A stretch of DNA of 64,000 bases from a gamma proteobacterium symbiont of Stewartia floridana (GCA_003676145.1 NAUB01000017.1:124001-188000), one strand, 5' to 3'. Positions 17,302-27,204 are shown, numbered from the stretch's first letter. Numbers and translations are program-made. The notes: a model not told the origin generated them from the letters alone.

Positions 17302-19278
17302 ATGGAAAAAGTAAGATTTCAAGAACAGTTACAAGCTTACGAGCAGTGGAAAAAGGATATCATCAATACCATTGAGGAGTATGGTCCCTGGCTGGAAGAG
17401 AACGGTATGTCCACCGAGGATATCCAGCAGCGCATCAACCATACTCTCGGTACGCTGAAAAGCGACAAACTGACCATTGCCTTTGTTGCAGAGTTTTCCC
17501 GCGGCAAGACTGAGCTGATCAATGCCATATTTTTTGCCGACTACGGTCGCCGGCTGCTGCCTTCTGACGCTGGCCGCACCACCATGTGTCCGACCGAAAT
17601 CTTTTACGATGACGAGCGGAATGAGGCCTATGTTCGCCTGCTGCCCATCGAAACCCGTCTGCAGGAAAACACCCTGTCCCAACTCAGACACGATACCAAA
17701 CAGTGGGTCCACTATCCGCTGGAGACCGACTCCGTAGAGCAGATGCAGGCGGCCCTGAGCGAAGTGGTACAGACCAAAGAGGTCTCCCTGGAGGAGGCCA
17801 AGCATCTCGGTCTCTACAGTCCGGACCTGCACCCACACCAGAATCAGCCACCGGAAACCGTCGAGATCCCGAAATGGCGCCATGCACAGATCAGCTTCCC
17901 CAATCCGATGCTGAAAAAAGGCCTGACCATTCTCGACACCCCCGGACTCAACGCATTGGGCACAGAGCCTGAGCTAACCCTGAACATGTTACCCGCCGCC
18001 CAGGCGGTGCTGTTCGTGCTTGGCGCCGATACCGGCGTCACCCGCAGCGACATGGAGATCTGGCAACACCATATCAAAGGATTCCAGAGCGGCCGGCAAC
18101 GGGGACTGATGGTGGTGCTGAACAAGATAGACACCCTGTGGGACGATCTCAGAGAGCATGAGGACATCCACGAGGCGATCCGCAATCAGCAGACCAATAC
18201 CGCTGAATTGTTAGGCGTTGAACCGCATGTGGTATTTCCGATCTCGGCGCAGAAGGGGCTGCTTGCCAAAATCAAAGGCGAAAAACAGCTGCTTGAGAAA
18301 AGCGCACTGCTCGACCTGGAGAACTATCTCGGCCAGGACGTTCTGAATATCAAACAGCAGATCATTCTCGATACTGTGAGTGCCGATGTGGGCCAGATGC
18401 TGGACAACAGCCGCAGCATGCTCTCCGGCAAACTGAACGACACCAAATACCAGCTCGAAGAGCTTGAAGAGCTGAGCGATAAAAGTGATGACGTCATCAC
18501 CAATCTGATGGAAAAGACCCGCAGTGAGCAGGCGCAATACCTACGGGATGTGGACACCTTCCAGCAGAGCAGGAAACAGCTTAAACAACAGGCCAATCTG
18601 CTTGGAGAGATTCTCAGTCTCGAAGCGTTGGAGGGCACCATCGAAAAATGCCGCAAGGATATGTCCAACAGCTGGACCACCAGCGGCATGAAGAGCTCGA
18701 TGAAAAGCCTCTTCGATGAGACCCGCCGCACCATGCTCAAGGTGGTCAATCAGAGTGAACAGACACGCAAACTGATTCGGGCCATCTACCGCAAGTTTCA
18801 GAATGAGCACGGCTTTGCGGTGGTGCAGCCGAAGATGTTCTCTATCGTGAAGTATCGCGTTGAACTGGAACTGCTGCATCAGGAAGCGGAGATCTTCAGA
18901 AACAGCCCGGTAACCGCCATGATGGAACAGAACTTTGTGGTTAAGAGGTTCTTCTCTGCACTGGTCAAACGGGCTCACGACATCTTCAAACGGGCCGACG
19001 AAGAGATCAATCAATGGCTCGGTTCCACACTGGAACCGCTGGTCATTCAGATCAAGGATCATAAGGAGATGATGGAGAAGCGTCTGACCAATCTGCAGAA
19101 GATCGGCCAGTCCCGCAATACACTGCAGTATCGAATCCTGGAGCTGCAGGAGCAGTACACCGAGCTCGCCAGGCAACTGACCGCACTGCGTAACATGTCG
19201 AACCGACTGAGTAACAGCCGGCCTCTACACCATGCGCAGCGACAGAAACCCACCCTGGTCAAGCAGAACGTCGGCTGA
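17302..19278 (+). CDS. Dynamin-like GTPase
   Basis: A 658-residue large GTPase. G1 is A-E-F-S-R-G-K-T (63-70), an Arg-containing variant of the dynamin P-loop; G2 lies near P-S-D-A-G-R-T-T-M-C-P-T; G3 is L-D-T-P-G-L-N (about 212); G4 is N-K-I-D (274-277). The following 350 residues are helical and Gln/Glu/Leu-rich, as expected for a dynamin stalk, and end in a coiled coil. A hydrophobic stretch like a paddle is not clear. Bacterial dynamins remodel or protect membranes. It occupies the place of metX-metW in the Pseudomonas order and has its own terminator. Confidence 0.85.
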   Translation: MEKVRFQEQLQAYEQWKKDIINTIEEYGPWLEENGMSTEDIQQRINHTLGTLKSDKLTIAFVAEFSRGKTELINAIFFADYGRRLLPSDAGRTTMCPTEIFYDDERNEAYVRLLPIETRLQENTLSQLRHDTKQWVHYPLETDSVEQMQAALSEVVQTKEVSLEEAKHLGLYSPDLHPHQNQPPETVEIPKWRHAQISFPNPMLKKGLTILDTPGLNALGTEPELTLNMLPAAQAVLFVLGADTGVTRSDMEIWQHHIKGFQSGRQRGLMVVLNKIDTLWDDLREHEDIHEAIRNQQTNTAELLGVEPHVVFPISAQKGLLAKIKGEKQLLEKSALLDLENYLGQDVLNIKQQIILDTVSADVGQMLDNSRSMLSGKLNDTKYQLEELEELSDKSDDVITNLMEKTRSEQAQYLRDVDTFQQSRKQLKQQANLLGEILSLEALEGTIEKCRKDMSNSWTTSGMKSSMKSLFDETRRTMLKVVNQSEQTRKLIRAIYRKFQNEHGFAVVQPKMFSIVKYRVELELLHQEAEIFRNSPVTAMMEQNFVVKRFFSALVKRAHDIFKRADEEINQWLGSTLEPLVIQIKDHKEMMEKRLTNLQKIGQSRNTLQYRILELQEQYTELARQLTALRNMSNRLSNSRPLHHAQRQKPTLVKQNVG

Positions 19279-19603
19279 GCACAACCAAACCGACCGAACG
19301 GCTACATATCAACAATCAATAAGCGCTCCCCTCTTTGAGGTGGGCGCTTTTTTGGTTATGCATGAACACCTCAAACAGCTGGCCCAATCCTCTGAACCTC
19401 TACCAACCGGCAAAATCTGTTCCACTTCACCCTCCGGTCCTGATCGTCTAAACTGTTTTTCATGCCCTGACCCTTGTGGAGGATGAATCTGCCCGACAGC
19501 AGATCACGTATCCACTTTATACCGGCAGAAAAGAGACAACCTAGCTTAAGGGCTATCACAACCTAGACCAGCCAAACAGGCCGGCACAGAAGGAGGAGTT
19601 TAT
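19279..19603. other. Spacer between GTPase and DUF4426 gene
   Basis: 325 bp without a convincing gene. It begins with the terminator of the GTPase gene. A 27-codon frame at 19483 is preceded by GGAGG, but with almost no spacing, so I do not call it. The downstream gene has an AAGGAGGAG ribosome-binding site at 19590-19598; its promoter probably lies in the last 150 bp. Confidence 0.5.
19320..19353 (+). terminator. Rho-independent terminator of the dynamin gene
   Basis: The stem AAGCGCTCCCCTC pairs with GAGGTGGGCGCTT across a TTT loop and is followed by a run of six T. It ends transcription about 40 nt after the GTPase stop codon. Confidence 0.92.
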
Positions 19604-20047
19604 ATGTCCGTATTCAACCTTATCGCCAGAGTACTGCTTTTATCACTGTTCGCTTTCCCTGTTCTGGCTGAAAACAGTACAGCCATTCCAGGGTTTACTA
19701 TTCACCACAACGCAATCCCCAGTGCCTCGCTGGAGCCCACCGTTGCCCGTCAATACGGTATTCAGCGCAGTAAATACAGAGGCATGCTGAATGTCAGCAT
19801 CATCAAGTCAGTTGAAGGAACCACCGGCACCTCTTCAGAAGCTGTGGTGATGGCCAAAGCAAACAACATTCGCGGTCAGTTGATCAGCATCCCGATGCGC
19901 AAGGTCACTGAGGGCGATGCTGTCTACTACATTGGTGAGTTTCGCATTGCAGACCAGGAGACTCTGAACTTCGAGATCAAAGTACAGCCCAGAGGAGAGA
20001 GACGTTTCTATACTGCCAAGTTGAGTCAGGATTTTTATATCGACTAG
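19604..20047 (+). CDS. DUF4426 periplasmic protein
   Basis: A 147-residue secreted protein. The signal peptide covers about residues 1-22 (hydrophobic core then V-L-A). The mature part begins with a segment ending H-Y/H-N-A-I-P-S-A-S-L, then P-T-V-A-R-Q-Y-G-I-Q-R-S, which I associate with DUF4426, and shows alternating beta strands with V-Y-Y-I-G-E-F-R. Function is unknown; in Pseudomonas the homologue follows metW in the pilT-proC-metXW cluster. An AAGGAGGAG site upstream makes the start secure, and a clear terminator follows. Confidence 0.85.
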   Translation: MSVFNLIARVLLLSLFAFPVLAENSTAIPGFTIHHNAIPSASLEPTVARQYGIQRSKYRGMLNVSIIKSVEGTTGTSSEAVVMAKANNIRGQLISIPMRKVTEGDAVYYIGEFRIADQETLNFEIKVQPRGERRFYTAKLSQDFYID

Positions 20048-20074
20048 AAGGTGTAGTGAACCACTGATCCGACT

Positions 20075-20110
20075 GCTTTCAGGACTGAACAAACAGTCCT
20101 GAAAGCTTTT
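20075..20110. terminator. Terminator after the DUF4426 gene
   Basis: Perfect stem of GCTTTCAGGACTG with its complement around AACAAA, followed by TTTT. It could serve the DUF4426 gene and, in reverse, the convergent gene at 20141. Confidence 0.9.
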
Positions 20111-20140
20111 CAATCAACACCAACTGCAAATTAACAAGCG

Positions 20141-20824
20141 TCATAAAAAGGCGCGATAGAGCATTACCAGGCCGAACAGGATTACCATCAAACCGGCCAC
20201 CCGCCTGATACGGATATCCTTGAACCATCTGGCCAATGAACCTGCCACCATGCCCATGGCAAACAGATTTGGCAGGGTACCCAAACCAAACGCCAGCATC
20301 AGTCCAGCCCCCTGCAACACTCCACCGGCCGAAACGGTCCAGATCAACATGCTGTAGACCAGACCGCAGGGGATCCAACCCCATACCAGACCCAGCACCC
20401 AGGCCTGGCCAGGTGTCTTGACGGGAAGAAGCTTACGCGCAAAAGGCTCGATGCTTTTCCACAATCCGCTGCCCAGGTGTTCGATTCTCGACAGACCCAG
20501 CCACCACCCCCCCAGGTAGAGTCCAAGCAGAATCATGAACAGGGATGCGATCACCAACAGTACCTGCTGAGCGGCATACACGGGCACCAGTTGTGCCAAC
20601 AGCACACCCAGCCCACCCATCACCCCACCGGCGACAACATAGCTGGTGATACGCCCCAGGTTGTAACCCAGCTGGTAGGGCAGGGTCTGTCCCAGCCGGT
20701 TACGGATCGGTTCGGGTAGACCGAAGGTTAAGGCACCGACAATACCACCGCACATACCGGCACAGTGGGCGCCCCCCAGTAAACCGACAACAAAGGCGGC
20801 CAGATAACTACCCTGTTCAATCAT
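20141..20824 (-). CDS. UreH/TauE-like membrane transporter (sulfite exporter superfamily)
   Basis: A 227-residue protein with about six transmembrane helices. The N-terminal motif G-G-A-H-C-A-G-M-C-G-G is typical of the UreH-type transmembrane domain found beside copper ATPases and cbb3-oxidase assembly genes, and suggests metal binding or transport. A second conserved site is W-G-W-I-P-C-G-L-V-Y-S-M near residue 155. Here no oxidase gene is next to it; ampG follows upstream on the same strand with a 67-bp gap. The substrate is not deducible from sequence; copper/nickel or sulfite are family possibilities. Confidence 0.8.
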   Translation of the reverse strand: MIEQGSYLAAFVVGLLGGAHCAGMCGGIVGALTFGLPEPIRNRLGQTLPYQLGYNLGRITSYVVAGGVMGGLGVLLAQLVPVYAAQQVLLVIASLFMILLGLYLGGWWLGLSRIEHLGSGLWKSIEPFARKLLPVKTPGQAWVLGLVWGWIPCGLVYSMLIWTVSAGGVLQGAGLMLAFGLGTLPNLFAMGMVAGSLARWFKDIRIRRVAGLMVILFGLVMLYRAFL

Positions 20825-20891
20825 TCAGTGCACTCCTGCAAAACACCGACCTGCACCTTTGAATCCAATCAAACCCACACATTGCCACACC

Positions 20892-22292
20892 TCAAGCCGT
20901 TGACCCATCCGGTCTCTCATCGACAGCCGGCAAGTATCGCATCGCCAGCAGAATCAGCACGATTACCGGAATGCCCATCGATGCGGTAATCATGAAAAAC
21001 GATGTATAACCGATATTGTCCACCATCAGACCGGAGAAACCACCGATAAACTTCGGCAACAGCAGCATCACTGAACTGAACAGAGCGTACTGGGTTGCCG
21101 AATAGGAGACATTGGTCAGACTCGACAGATAGGCAACAAAGGCGGCTGTCGCCAGACCGGCGCTTAAATTGTCCGCGGAGATGACCAGGGTCAGAAAGAT
21201 CACGTTATGTCCCACACTCGCCATCCAGGCAAACAGCAGGTTGGTTGCTGCAGCCAGCACACCACCCAACAGCAGGATTGGCAACACCTTGTATCGGGCG
21301 ACCAGCATGCCGCCAACAACCGCACCAATCAAGGTCATTGCAACCCCGAATACATTGACCACGAGTGCAACTTCACCCTTGCTGAAACCCAGGTCGACAT
21401 AGAAAACACTCGAAATGACTCCAAGCACCACATCAGAGATCCGATAAGTCGCGATCAGTGCCAGAATCAATACCGCCTGCCATCGATAGCGTCTGATGAA
21501 GTCGACGAATGGGCTGACCACCGCATCGAACATCCACTCGGCAAACTGACGCAGCCGTCCCGGCATCCATTGTTGCTGCTCAATCAGCTTTTCGGCCTTG
21601 GCCTCCTGGGCCAAGGTGTCACGGTCAGGGTGAACATCCGGTTCGGCGATCAACAACACGGTAATCACACCGATCAACATCAGAAATGCCATGCAGAGAT
21701 AGGCAACCGTCCAGGCGTGCAATTGATAGCCACTCCCCTCTGGCGCAATCCAACCGGCGATACCCAGGGCTCCACCACCACTGACAATCATTGCCAAGCG
21801 GTAACCAATCATGTAATTGGCCGCCATATAACCCTGAAGTTTGACCTCGGCGGATTCGATTCGGTAAGCATCGATGGCAATATCCTGGGTGGCAGAGGCG
21901 AATGCCACCAAAAGGGCCAGCAGGGCAAAAGAGTAAACACCCTGCAAAGGATCGGAGAGCGCCAGGCCACAAAGCCCGAGAATCACCAGACCCTGGGCGA
22001 AGATCATCCAGCCTCTGCGACGCCCCAAGCGCCGGGTCAACCAGGGGAGTTGCATTCGGTCCACCAATGGCGCCCAAACCCATTTGAAACCATAGGCCAG
22101 CGCCACCCAGCTCAGGAAACCGATCGTTGAGCGGGCAATACCCGCCTCGCGCAACCAAAAAGAGAGGGTTCCGAAAACCAGCAACAGGGGCAATCCGGCG
22201 GAGAAGCCGAGAAACAGCATATTCCGTACACCCGGCTGCCAATAGATGGAGAGCGTTTGGCGCCAATCGGATAGTTTGCCGGCGGTCAGCAC
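20892..22292 (-). CDS. ampG: AmpG-type muropeptide permease (MFS)
   Basis: A 466-residue major facilitator with 12 or more hydrophobic helices. The N-terminal segment F-L-G-F-S-A-G-L-P-L-L-L-V-F-G-T-L and the stretch A-L-A-Y-G-F-K-W-V-W-A-P-L-V-D-R are the classic AmpG signature. AmpG imports GlcNAc-anhydroMurNAc peptides for cell-wall recycling; in enterics and pseudomonads it also feeds the AmpC induction signal. No ampD or ampC is in the window. The 5' end faces a 408-bp spacer before pyrE. Confidence 0.92.
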   Translation of the reverse strand: MLTAGKLSDWRQTLSIYWQPGVRNMLFLGFSAGLPLLLVFGTLSFWLREAGIARSTIGFLSWVALAYGFKWVWAPLVDRMQLPWLTRRLGRRRGWMIFAQGLVILGLCGLALSDPLQGVYSFALLALLVAFASATQDIAIDAYRIESAEVKLQGYMAANYMIGYRLAMIVSGGGALGIAGWIAPEGSGYQLHAWTVAYLCMAFLMLIGVITVLLIAEPDVHPDRDTLAQEAKAEKLIEQQQWMPGRLRQFAEWMFDAVVSPFVDFIRRYRWQAVLILALIATYRISDVVLGVISSVFYVDLGFSKGEVALVVNVFGVAMTLIGAVVGGMLVARYKVLPILLLGGVLAAATNLLFAWMASVGHNVIFLTLVISADNLSAGLATAAFVAYLSSLTNVSYSATQYALFSSVMLLLPKFIGGFSGLMVDNIGYTSFFMITASMGIPVIVLILLAMRYLPAVDERPDGSTA

Positions 22293-22700
22293 AGATACCT
22301 CTTATTCGTGGAAAGATCCGCCATTATAGGCTGCTGCCGGGGTACTGTCTCATAACAGTGCCGATTTTGATTAAATCCGGATCGCCCCCGATTAAGGCCT
22401 GTTACCACGAATCCAGTACGCCCTGCTGTGACCGAAAAAGCGCCAAGGTACACACCGCATCGGGTATATCAAAGGGTGTTTGGTGGAGCCCTGCCCCACC
22501 AATTATCGGCTAAGCCGCGCCAATCTGTTTTGCGCCCAGCGGCACTATCATTCGCTCGTGTAACCGGGCTAAACGACGCTGATTCTGCCTTGCTGGACAC
22601 AGAAACAGTCCCAGCAGGATGCACTGGATCGGCGGTAACCGGCCCTTAGGGATTAAGAATGGGTTACAATGCGCACCTCGCTCAAAACAGGTATTCAATC
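22293..22700. other. Divergent spacer ampG/pyrE with repeat module
   Basis: 408 bp without a supported gene. It contains a repeat module (22397-22500) that recurs after pyrE. The 62-residue minus-strand frame at 22510-22698 has no start signal and looks accidental. Promoters for ampG and pyrE should lie here, but I could not place them with confidence. Confidence 0.5.
22397..22500. repeat. Repeat module, copy upstream of pyrE
   Basis: Begins with GCCTGTTACCACGAATCCA and ends with the hairpin GGTGGAGCCCTGCCCCACC (22482-22500). A similar two-part module lies after pyrE (23344-23422). The first part also occurs at 15472-15490 in front of proC with 18 of 19 bases identical. Confidence 0.6.
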
Positions 22701-23342
22701 ATGCAGGATTATCAACGGGAATTTCTGGACTTCGCACTCGATGTCGAGGTACTGCGATTTGGTGAATTCACTCTGAAATCCGGTCGTGTCAGCCCCTATT
22801 TTTTCAATGCGGGCCTGTTCAACACCGGTGCCAGTCTGGCCAGATTGGGACGCTACTATGCCCAGGCCATTGTTGATTCCGGGATTGAATTCGATGTGCT
22901 CTACGGACCAGCCTACAAAGGCATTCCCCTGGCTGCGGTAACGGCAGCTGCCCTTTACGATCAGCACGGCCTGGATCTGCCCTATGCCTTCAACCGCAAA
23001 GAGGCAAAGGATCATGGTGAAGGGGGAGTCATCGTCGGACATCCGCTGGAAGGCAGAATCATAATCATCGATGACGTGATCTCGGCCGGCACCTCGGTAC
23101 GTGAGTCTGTGGAGATCATCAAACATGAGCAGGCTACCCCTGCCGGTGTGGTGATCGCTCTGGACAGACAGGAGAGAGGACAGGGTGAGCGATCAGCCAT
23201 TCAGGAGGTCGAAGCTGACTACGGTCTGCCGGTCAGCGCCATTGTCAGGCTGGAGCAGTTGATCGAGTATCTGCAACAGAAAGAGGACTCCGCAACGGAT
23301 CTGGAGCGAATTCAAGCCTACAGACAGACCTACGGGGTATAG
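22701..23342 (+). CDS. pyrE: Orotate phosphoribosyltransferase
   Basis: A 213-residue enzyme joining orotate and PRPP in UMP synthesis. The N-terminal [13 protein letters not shown] and [13 protein letters not shown] are typical; the catalytic loop has [12 protein letters not shown], and the PRPP motif is [13 protein letters not shown] (about 121-133). Length matches E. coli PyrE. The ATG at 22701 is preferred over an extension to 22659. In Pseudomonas pyrE follows argB; here it is separated from argB by about 3 kb and flanked by repeats. Confidence 0.97.
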   Translation: MQDYQREFLDFALDVEVLRFGEFTLKSGRVSPYFFNAGLFNTGASLARLGRYYAQAIVDSGIEFDVLYGPAYKGIPLAAVTAAALYDQHGLDLPYAFNRKEAKDHGEGGVIVGHPLEGRIIIIDDVISAGTSVRESVEIIKHEQATPAGVVIALDRQERGQGERSAIQEVEADYGLPVSAIVRLEQLIEYLQQKEDSATDLERIQAYRQTYGV

Positions 23343-23343
23343 G

Positions 23344-23422
23344 GCCTTTTAACGCGAATCCAATCGACCCTTGCGGCGAGTGGTACTTACATAAGCGGTA
23401 TCTGGTGGGGCATGGCCCCACC
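23344..23422. repeat. Repeat module, copy downstream of pyrE
   Basis: Starts GCCTTTTAACGCGAATCCA (16 of 19 identical to the upstream copy) and ends with the hairpin GGTGGGGCATGGCCCCACC (23404-23422). Same orientation as the copy upstream of pyrE, so the two are direct repeats around the gene. Confidence 0.6.
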
Positions 23423-23501
23423 CTGTTCATTCATGGGGTGGGGCCCAGCCCCGCCATGGTGTGTTAAAGAAAGCAAATTTACTCTTATATCGACCATTAT
23501 C

Positions 23502-23519
23502 GGTGGGGCAGGGCTCTAC
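23502..23519 (-). repeat. Inverted copy of the pyrE-flanking hairpin
   Basis: The reverse complement of this 18-mer matches 22483-22500 in 17 of 18 bases (GTGGAGCCCTGCCCCACC core). The neighbouring TTATCGG/CCGATAA bases are also similar. It is therefore in inverted orientation to the copy before pyrE. Confidence 0.6.
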
Positions 23520-23613
23520 GATCTGATCACCGATTCCATTGGGTTCGACTTTGCCGAACTTCCAAGTATGTTTCAGCCAGCATCATTACAATGGAAATGG
23601 AATTTAGAGAGTA

Positions 23614-23704
23614 TAACCGCGAATCACCGCGAAATGCCGCGAATAGCTTTTGTCATCTGGCTTCTTTGCGTTAATTCGCGGTGATTCGCGTCCATTTGCG
23701 GTTA
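23614..23704. repeat. Palindromic 10-nt-periodic repeat, copy 1
   Basis: The left arm runs in decamers CCGCGAATCA, CCGCGAAATG, CCGCGAATAG; the right arm in TTCGCGGTGA, TTCGCGTCCA, TTTGCGGTTA. TAACCGC at the left end pairs with GCGGTTA at the right end. A related element lies at 32496-32598. No coding potential. Confidence 0.8.
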
Positions 23705-23810
23705 ATCAGATCGTGTAAACGCCTCAAGTCGTGGGGCCATGCCCCAGCAAAACCCTTTGATAATACTGGATGCAAAGTGCTTAAGTGCAGATCACATAGA
23801 GACTTAACAC

Positions 23811-24557
23811 CTACCCCACAATCAGTTTGACACCCACCAACAGGGTTACCGTTTCAAATCCACGTTTGATCCATCGGTTGCCTTTGGCAATCGACAGATG
23901 GGCACCGAGATAACCGCCAATCAGTGAACCGACAATCAACACCGGCAACCACTGCCACCAGATCTCGCCCAGTATTCCCAGTGTGATGGCGCCGGTACCA
24001 TTCCAGAACACACCAACCAGCACCAGTGTGTGCGCCACGGCACGTCGGTAATCGAGACCAAACCAGCGCACCAGCCAAAGGGTAACGAACAGTCCGGTAC
24101 CCGAGGTGAGCGAACCATTCAGCACACCGATAAAAAACAGTCCCACAGCTCCGTAGAGCATACCCTTCCAGTCTCTGTGAATAGCGCAATACTCCTGACC
24201 CAGCTGGGGACTCATGAACGAGTAGAGACTCAGACCCAGGGTCAGAATACCCAACGCCACCTCGGCGATCCGATCAGGTATCTGCAGTATCAGGCTGGCG
24301 CCGATGATCACCCCGGGCAGTCCGGCCGTGAGCATGAAGATGACAAACTGGCGCTCCAAGCCCCCTTCCCGTAAATGCCTGATGGTGGCGCCTATACCAA
24401 GCGCCACTGAGGCCACTTTATGGGTCGCCAGGGCGATACCGAAGGGCAATCCAAGGAATATCAGGGCGGGTAATTGGACCAAGCCGGCACCACCGCCGGA
24501 GAAGGCGGAGAAGAGATTTGCCAGAATAGAAATAATTAAAAGGGTGAACTGTTCCAC
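23811..24557 (-). CDS. TSUP (TauE/SafE) family permease
   Basis: A 248-residue membrane protein with about eight hydrophobic helices. N-terminal L-F-S-A-F-S-G-G-G-A-G-L-V-Q-L-P-A-L is typical of the sulfite exporter TauE/SafE family, and the second half repeats the pattern with L-N-G-S-L-T-S-G-T-G-L-F. Family members export sulfite, sulfoacetate or other organic anions; the substrate here is unknown. It is the second TauE-superfamily gene in the window, though of a different branch from the UreH-like one. Single gene, divergent from the DUF4124 gene. Confidence 0.87.
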   Translation of the reverse strand: MEQFTLLIISILANLFSAFSGGGAGLVQLPALIFLGLPFGIALATHKVASVALGIGATIRHLREGGLERQFVIFMLTAGLPGVIIGASLILQIPDRIAEVALGILTLGLSLYSFMSPQLGQEYCAIHRDWKGMLYGAVGLFFIGVLNGSLTSGTGLFVTLWLVRWFGLDYRRAVAHTLVLVGVFWNGTGAITLGILGEIWWQWLPVLIVGSLIGGYLGAHLSIAKGNRWIKRGFETVTLLVGVKLIVG

Positions 24558-24631
24558 AAAGTAGCTATCTTATGAGATGAGTCGAGCAGTATAATCGAAG
24601 TTGGTGTATATTCGATAAGTCAGAATTTTCA

Positions 24632-25612
24632 GTGGATATGGGTTTGAAAAATCTCAGTATTATTATCTTCTTGTGCTTCAATCTGTCACTCAGTTGCTAC
24701 GCAGGAAAGCTCTACAAGTGGGTGGATGACGAAGGGCGCACCCACTACTCAGACAAACTCCCCCCCTCCGAGACTCATCGGGCAAGATCCCACCTGGATC
24801 AACAAGGCATCACCGTGAAACAGGTGGATGCGGCGAAAACAGATGAGGAGCTGAGGCAGGAGCAGGAGCAGGAGCGCCTCAGGCTCGAGCGTCAACGGGT
24901 GCTGGAAAAGCAACAGGCACTGGATCGGGTATTGTTGAGAACCTTCCGTACGGAAGACGATATCTTAATGACCCGGAACGGTCAGTTGCAGGCCGTGGAT
25001 ACCCATATTCGCGTCACCCAATCGAATATCAAGCGTCTAAAATCGACTCTCGATGATATGGAACAGTTTGCTGCTCAACGAGAGCTGAGCGGAAAACCGG
25101 TATCGAAAAAGATGCTGAAGGACATCGATGTCAAGCGCCAGGCACTGAAGGATGCCTACAGTTCAATCATCGACCGTGAACACCACAAAAACCGCATTCG
25201 CCAATCCTTTGCCATGGACCTGAAACGCTTTCGCGAGCTGAAAAAGCTCAACAGCACCAGCAATCCTATCGAGGAGGCTGAGGAGAGTTTCAGTGACGCT
25301 CTGCAGAACGTCTTCAACTGTGAATCGGATATGGCCTGCAACAAACCCTGGCGACTGGCCAAGCAGTATCTTAGAAAGCACAGTACAACGGCGGTGAAAA
25401 TTGATGGTTCAAACATTGTCATCACCGCAGAACCGATCAAAGAGGGTGACATCAGTATCTCCATGTCACGCATCGAGGACCCGAAAAAAGGTCATACCGT
25501 GATCTTCATGGATCTGCAGTGCAAAAAGGATCCTGCGCGGGCAATGGCCTGTGAAAAGACACCGGAGGTTATGCAGATAAAAGCAGGTTTCCAACAGGCA
25601 CTGCTGCAGTAA
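24632..25612 (+). CDS. DUF4124 periplasmic protein
   Basis: A 326-residue protein with a signal peptide (about 1-24, ending C-Y-A-G). The DUF4124 domain follows: K-L-Y-K-W-V-D-D-E-G-R-T-H-Y-S-D-K-L-P-P (about 26-45). A Glu/Gln/Arg-rich coiled coil covers about 70-120, then a helical region, and a C-terminal domain with Cys pairs (near C-E-S-D-M-A-C and in the last 30 residues). DUF4124 proteins are common in gammaproteobacteria and lack a known role. The start could be GTG 24632 or ATG 24638; neither has a clear ribosome-binding site. Confidence 0.8.
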   Translation: MDMGLKNLSIIIFLCFNLSLSCYAGKLYKWVDDEGRTHYSDKLPPSETHRARSHLDQQGITVKQVDAAKTDEELRQEQEQERLRLERQRVLEKQQALDRVLLRTFRTEDDILMTRNGQLQAVDTHIRVTQSNIKRLKSTLDDMEQFAAQRELSGKPVSKKMLKDIDVKRQALKDAYSSIIDREHHKNRIRQSFAMDLKRFRELKKLNSTSNPIEEAEESFSDALQNVFNCESDMACNKPWRLAKQYLRKHSTTAVKIDGSNIVITAEPIKEGDISISMSRIEDPKKGHTVIFMDLQCKKDPARAMACEKTPEVMQIKAGFQQALLQ

Positions 25613-25652
25613 CCCGGCCGTGCTATCCGCTTAGACCGGCAGCAGCCTCAGA

Positions 25653-26263
25653 TCAACGGTCGGAAGCATTATCCGGAAACAGGGTCGAGGCAAGCAGCGG
25701 CCACTGGGTCTGCCAATGCTGTAGCGGCGATATTTTGAATCGACTGCGCAGATACTGATGCATCAAACCCTCGGCCAGGCTCGTCATCATATTCGCAGAG
25801 ATGGCACTGTCCAGAGCGTACGGCCGGCCTTCACTGCGCAGCTCACCCTCTCTCAACACCTGTTTGAGCTGAGTTTCAAGCCTTTCGAAAAACTGCCCTA
25901 CCCGGGACAACAGTCGCTCTGTCTCACCAACCAGCGCATCACCCAGCAAGACCCGGGTTATACCTGGATTGCGCTCAGAGAAGAGCAACAGCAGATAGAG
26001 TATCTGGGCACACCGGGTCTGCGCATCGGCATGCTCTTTAAGGATCTGATTGATGCGTAAAAAAACACTCTCTTCGGCAAAATCGATCAGCCCCTCGAAC
26101 ATCTTTGCCTTACTGGCAAAGTGGCGATAGAGCGCCGCTTCGGATACGCCAACCGCACGACCAAGTGAAGCGGTTGTGATCCGATCACCCGGGTTCTGTT
26201 CAAGCTCCCGGGCCAGCGCTTCAAGAATCAACTGTCGGCGGGGAACCTTGGTCTGTTTACTCA

Positions 26264-26264
<1 letters not shown>
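25653..26264 (-). CDS. slmA: Nucleoid occlusion factor SlmA (TetR family)
   Basis: A 203-residue TetR-fold DNA-binding protein. The N-terminal helix-turn-helix is T-T-A-S-L-G-R-A-V-G-V-S-E-A-A-L-Y-R-H-F (about 30-49), followed by A-S-K-A-K-M-F-E-G-L-I-D-F, very close to SlmA. SlmA binds chromosomal sites and blocks FtsZ ring assembly over the nucleoid. It overlaps argB by one base, and both are read in the same direction, so they are cotranscribed. In E. coli slmA lies beside pyrE and dut, a related neighbourhood. Confidence 0.93.
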
Positions 26265-27187
<923 letters not shown>

Positions 27188-27204
27188 CTAACAGTATGCC
27201 AAAT

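Larger units (their letters stand above)
23343..23810. other. Repeat-filled intergenic region after pyrE
   Basis: 468 bp with no gene. It holds a module like that upstream of pyrE, three more GGTGGGGC-type hairpins (23433-23457, 23502-23519 and about 23731-23748) and a 91-nt palindromic element (23614-23704). The plus frame at 23412-23684 is a chance frame running through these repeats. Confidence 0.7.

Noticed and set aside
19483-19566. 27-codon frame with a GGAGG next to its ATG
   Set aside because: Spacing between GGAGG and ATG is almost zero, and the short product is not recognisable.
21207-22130. Plus-strand frame (307 aa) antisense to ampG
   Set aside because: Low-complexity, His/Gln/Asn-rich translation of the opposite strand of a clear MFS gene.
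22510-22698. Minus-strand frame (62 aa) before pyrE
   Set aside because: No ribosome-binding site or homology; repeat-associated spacer.
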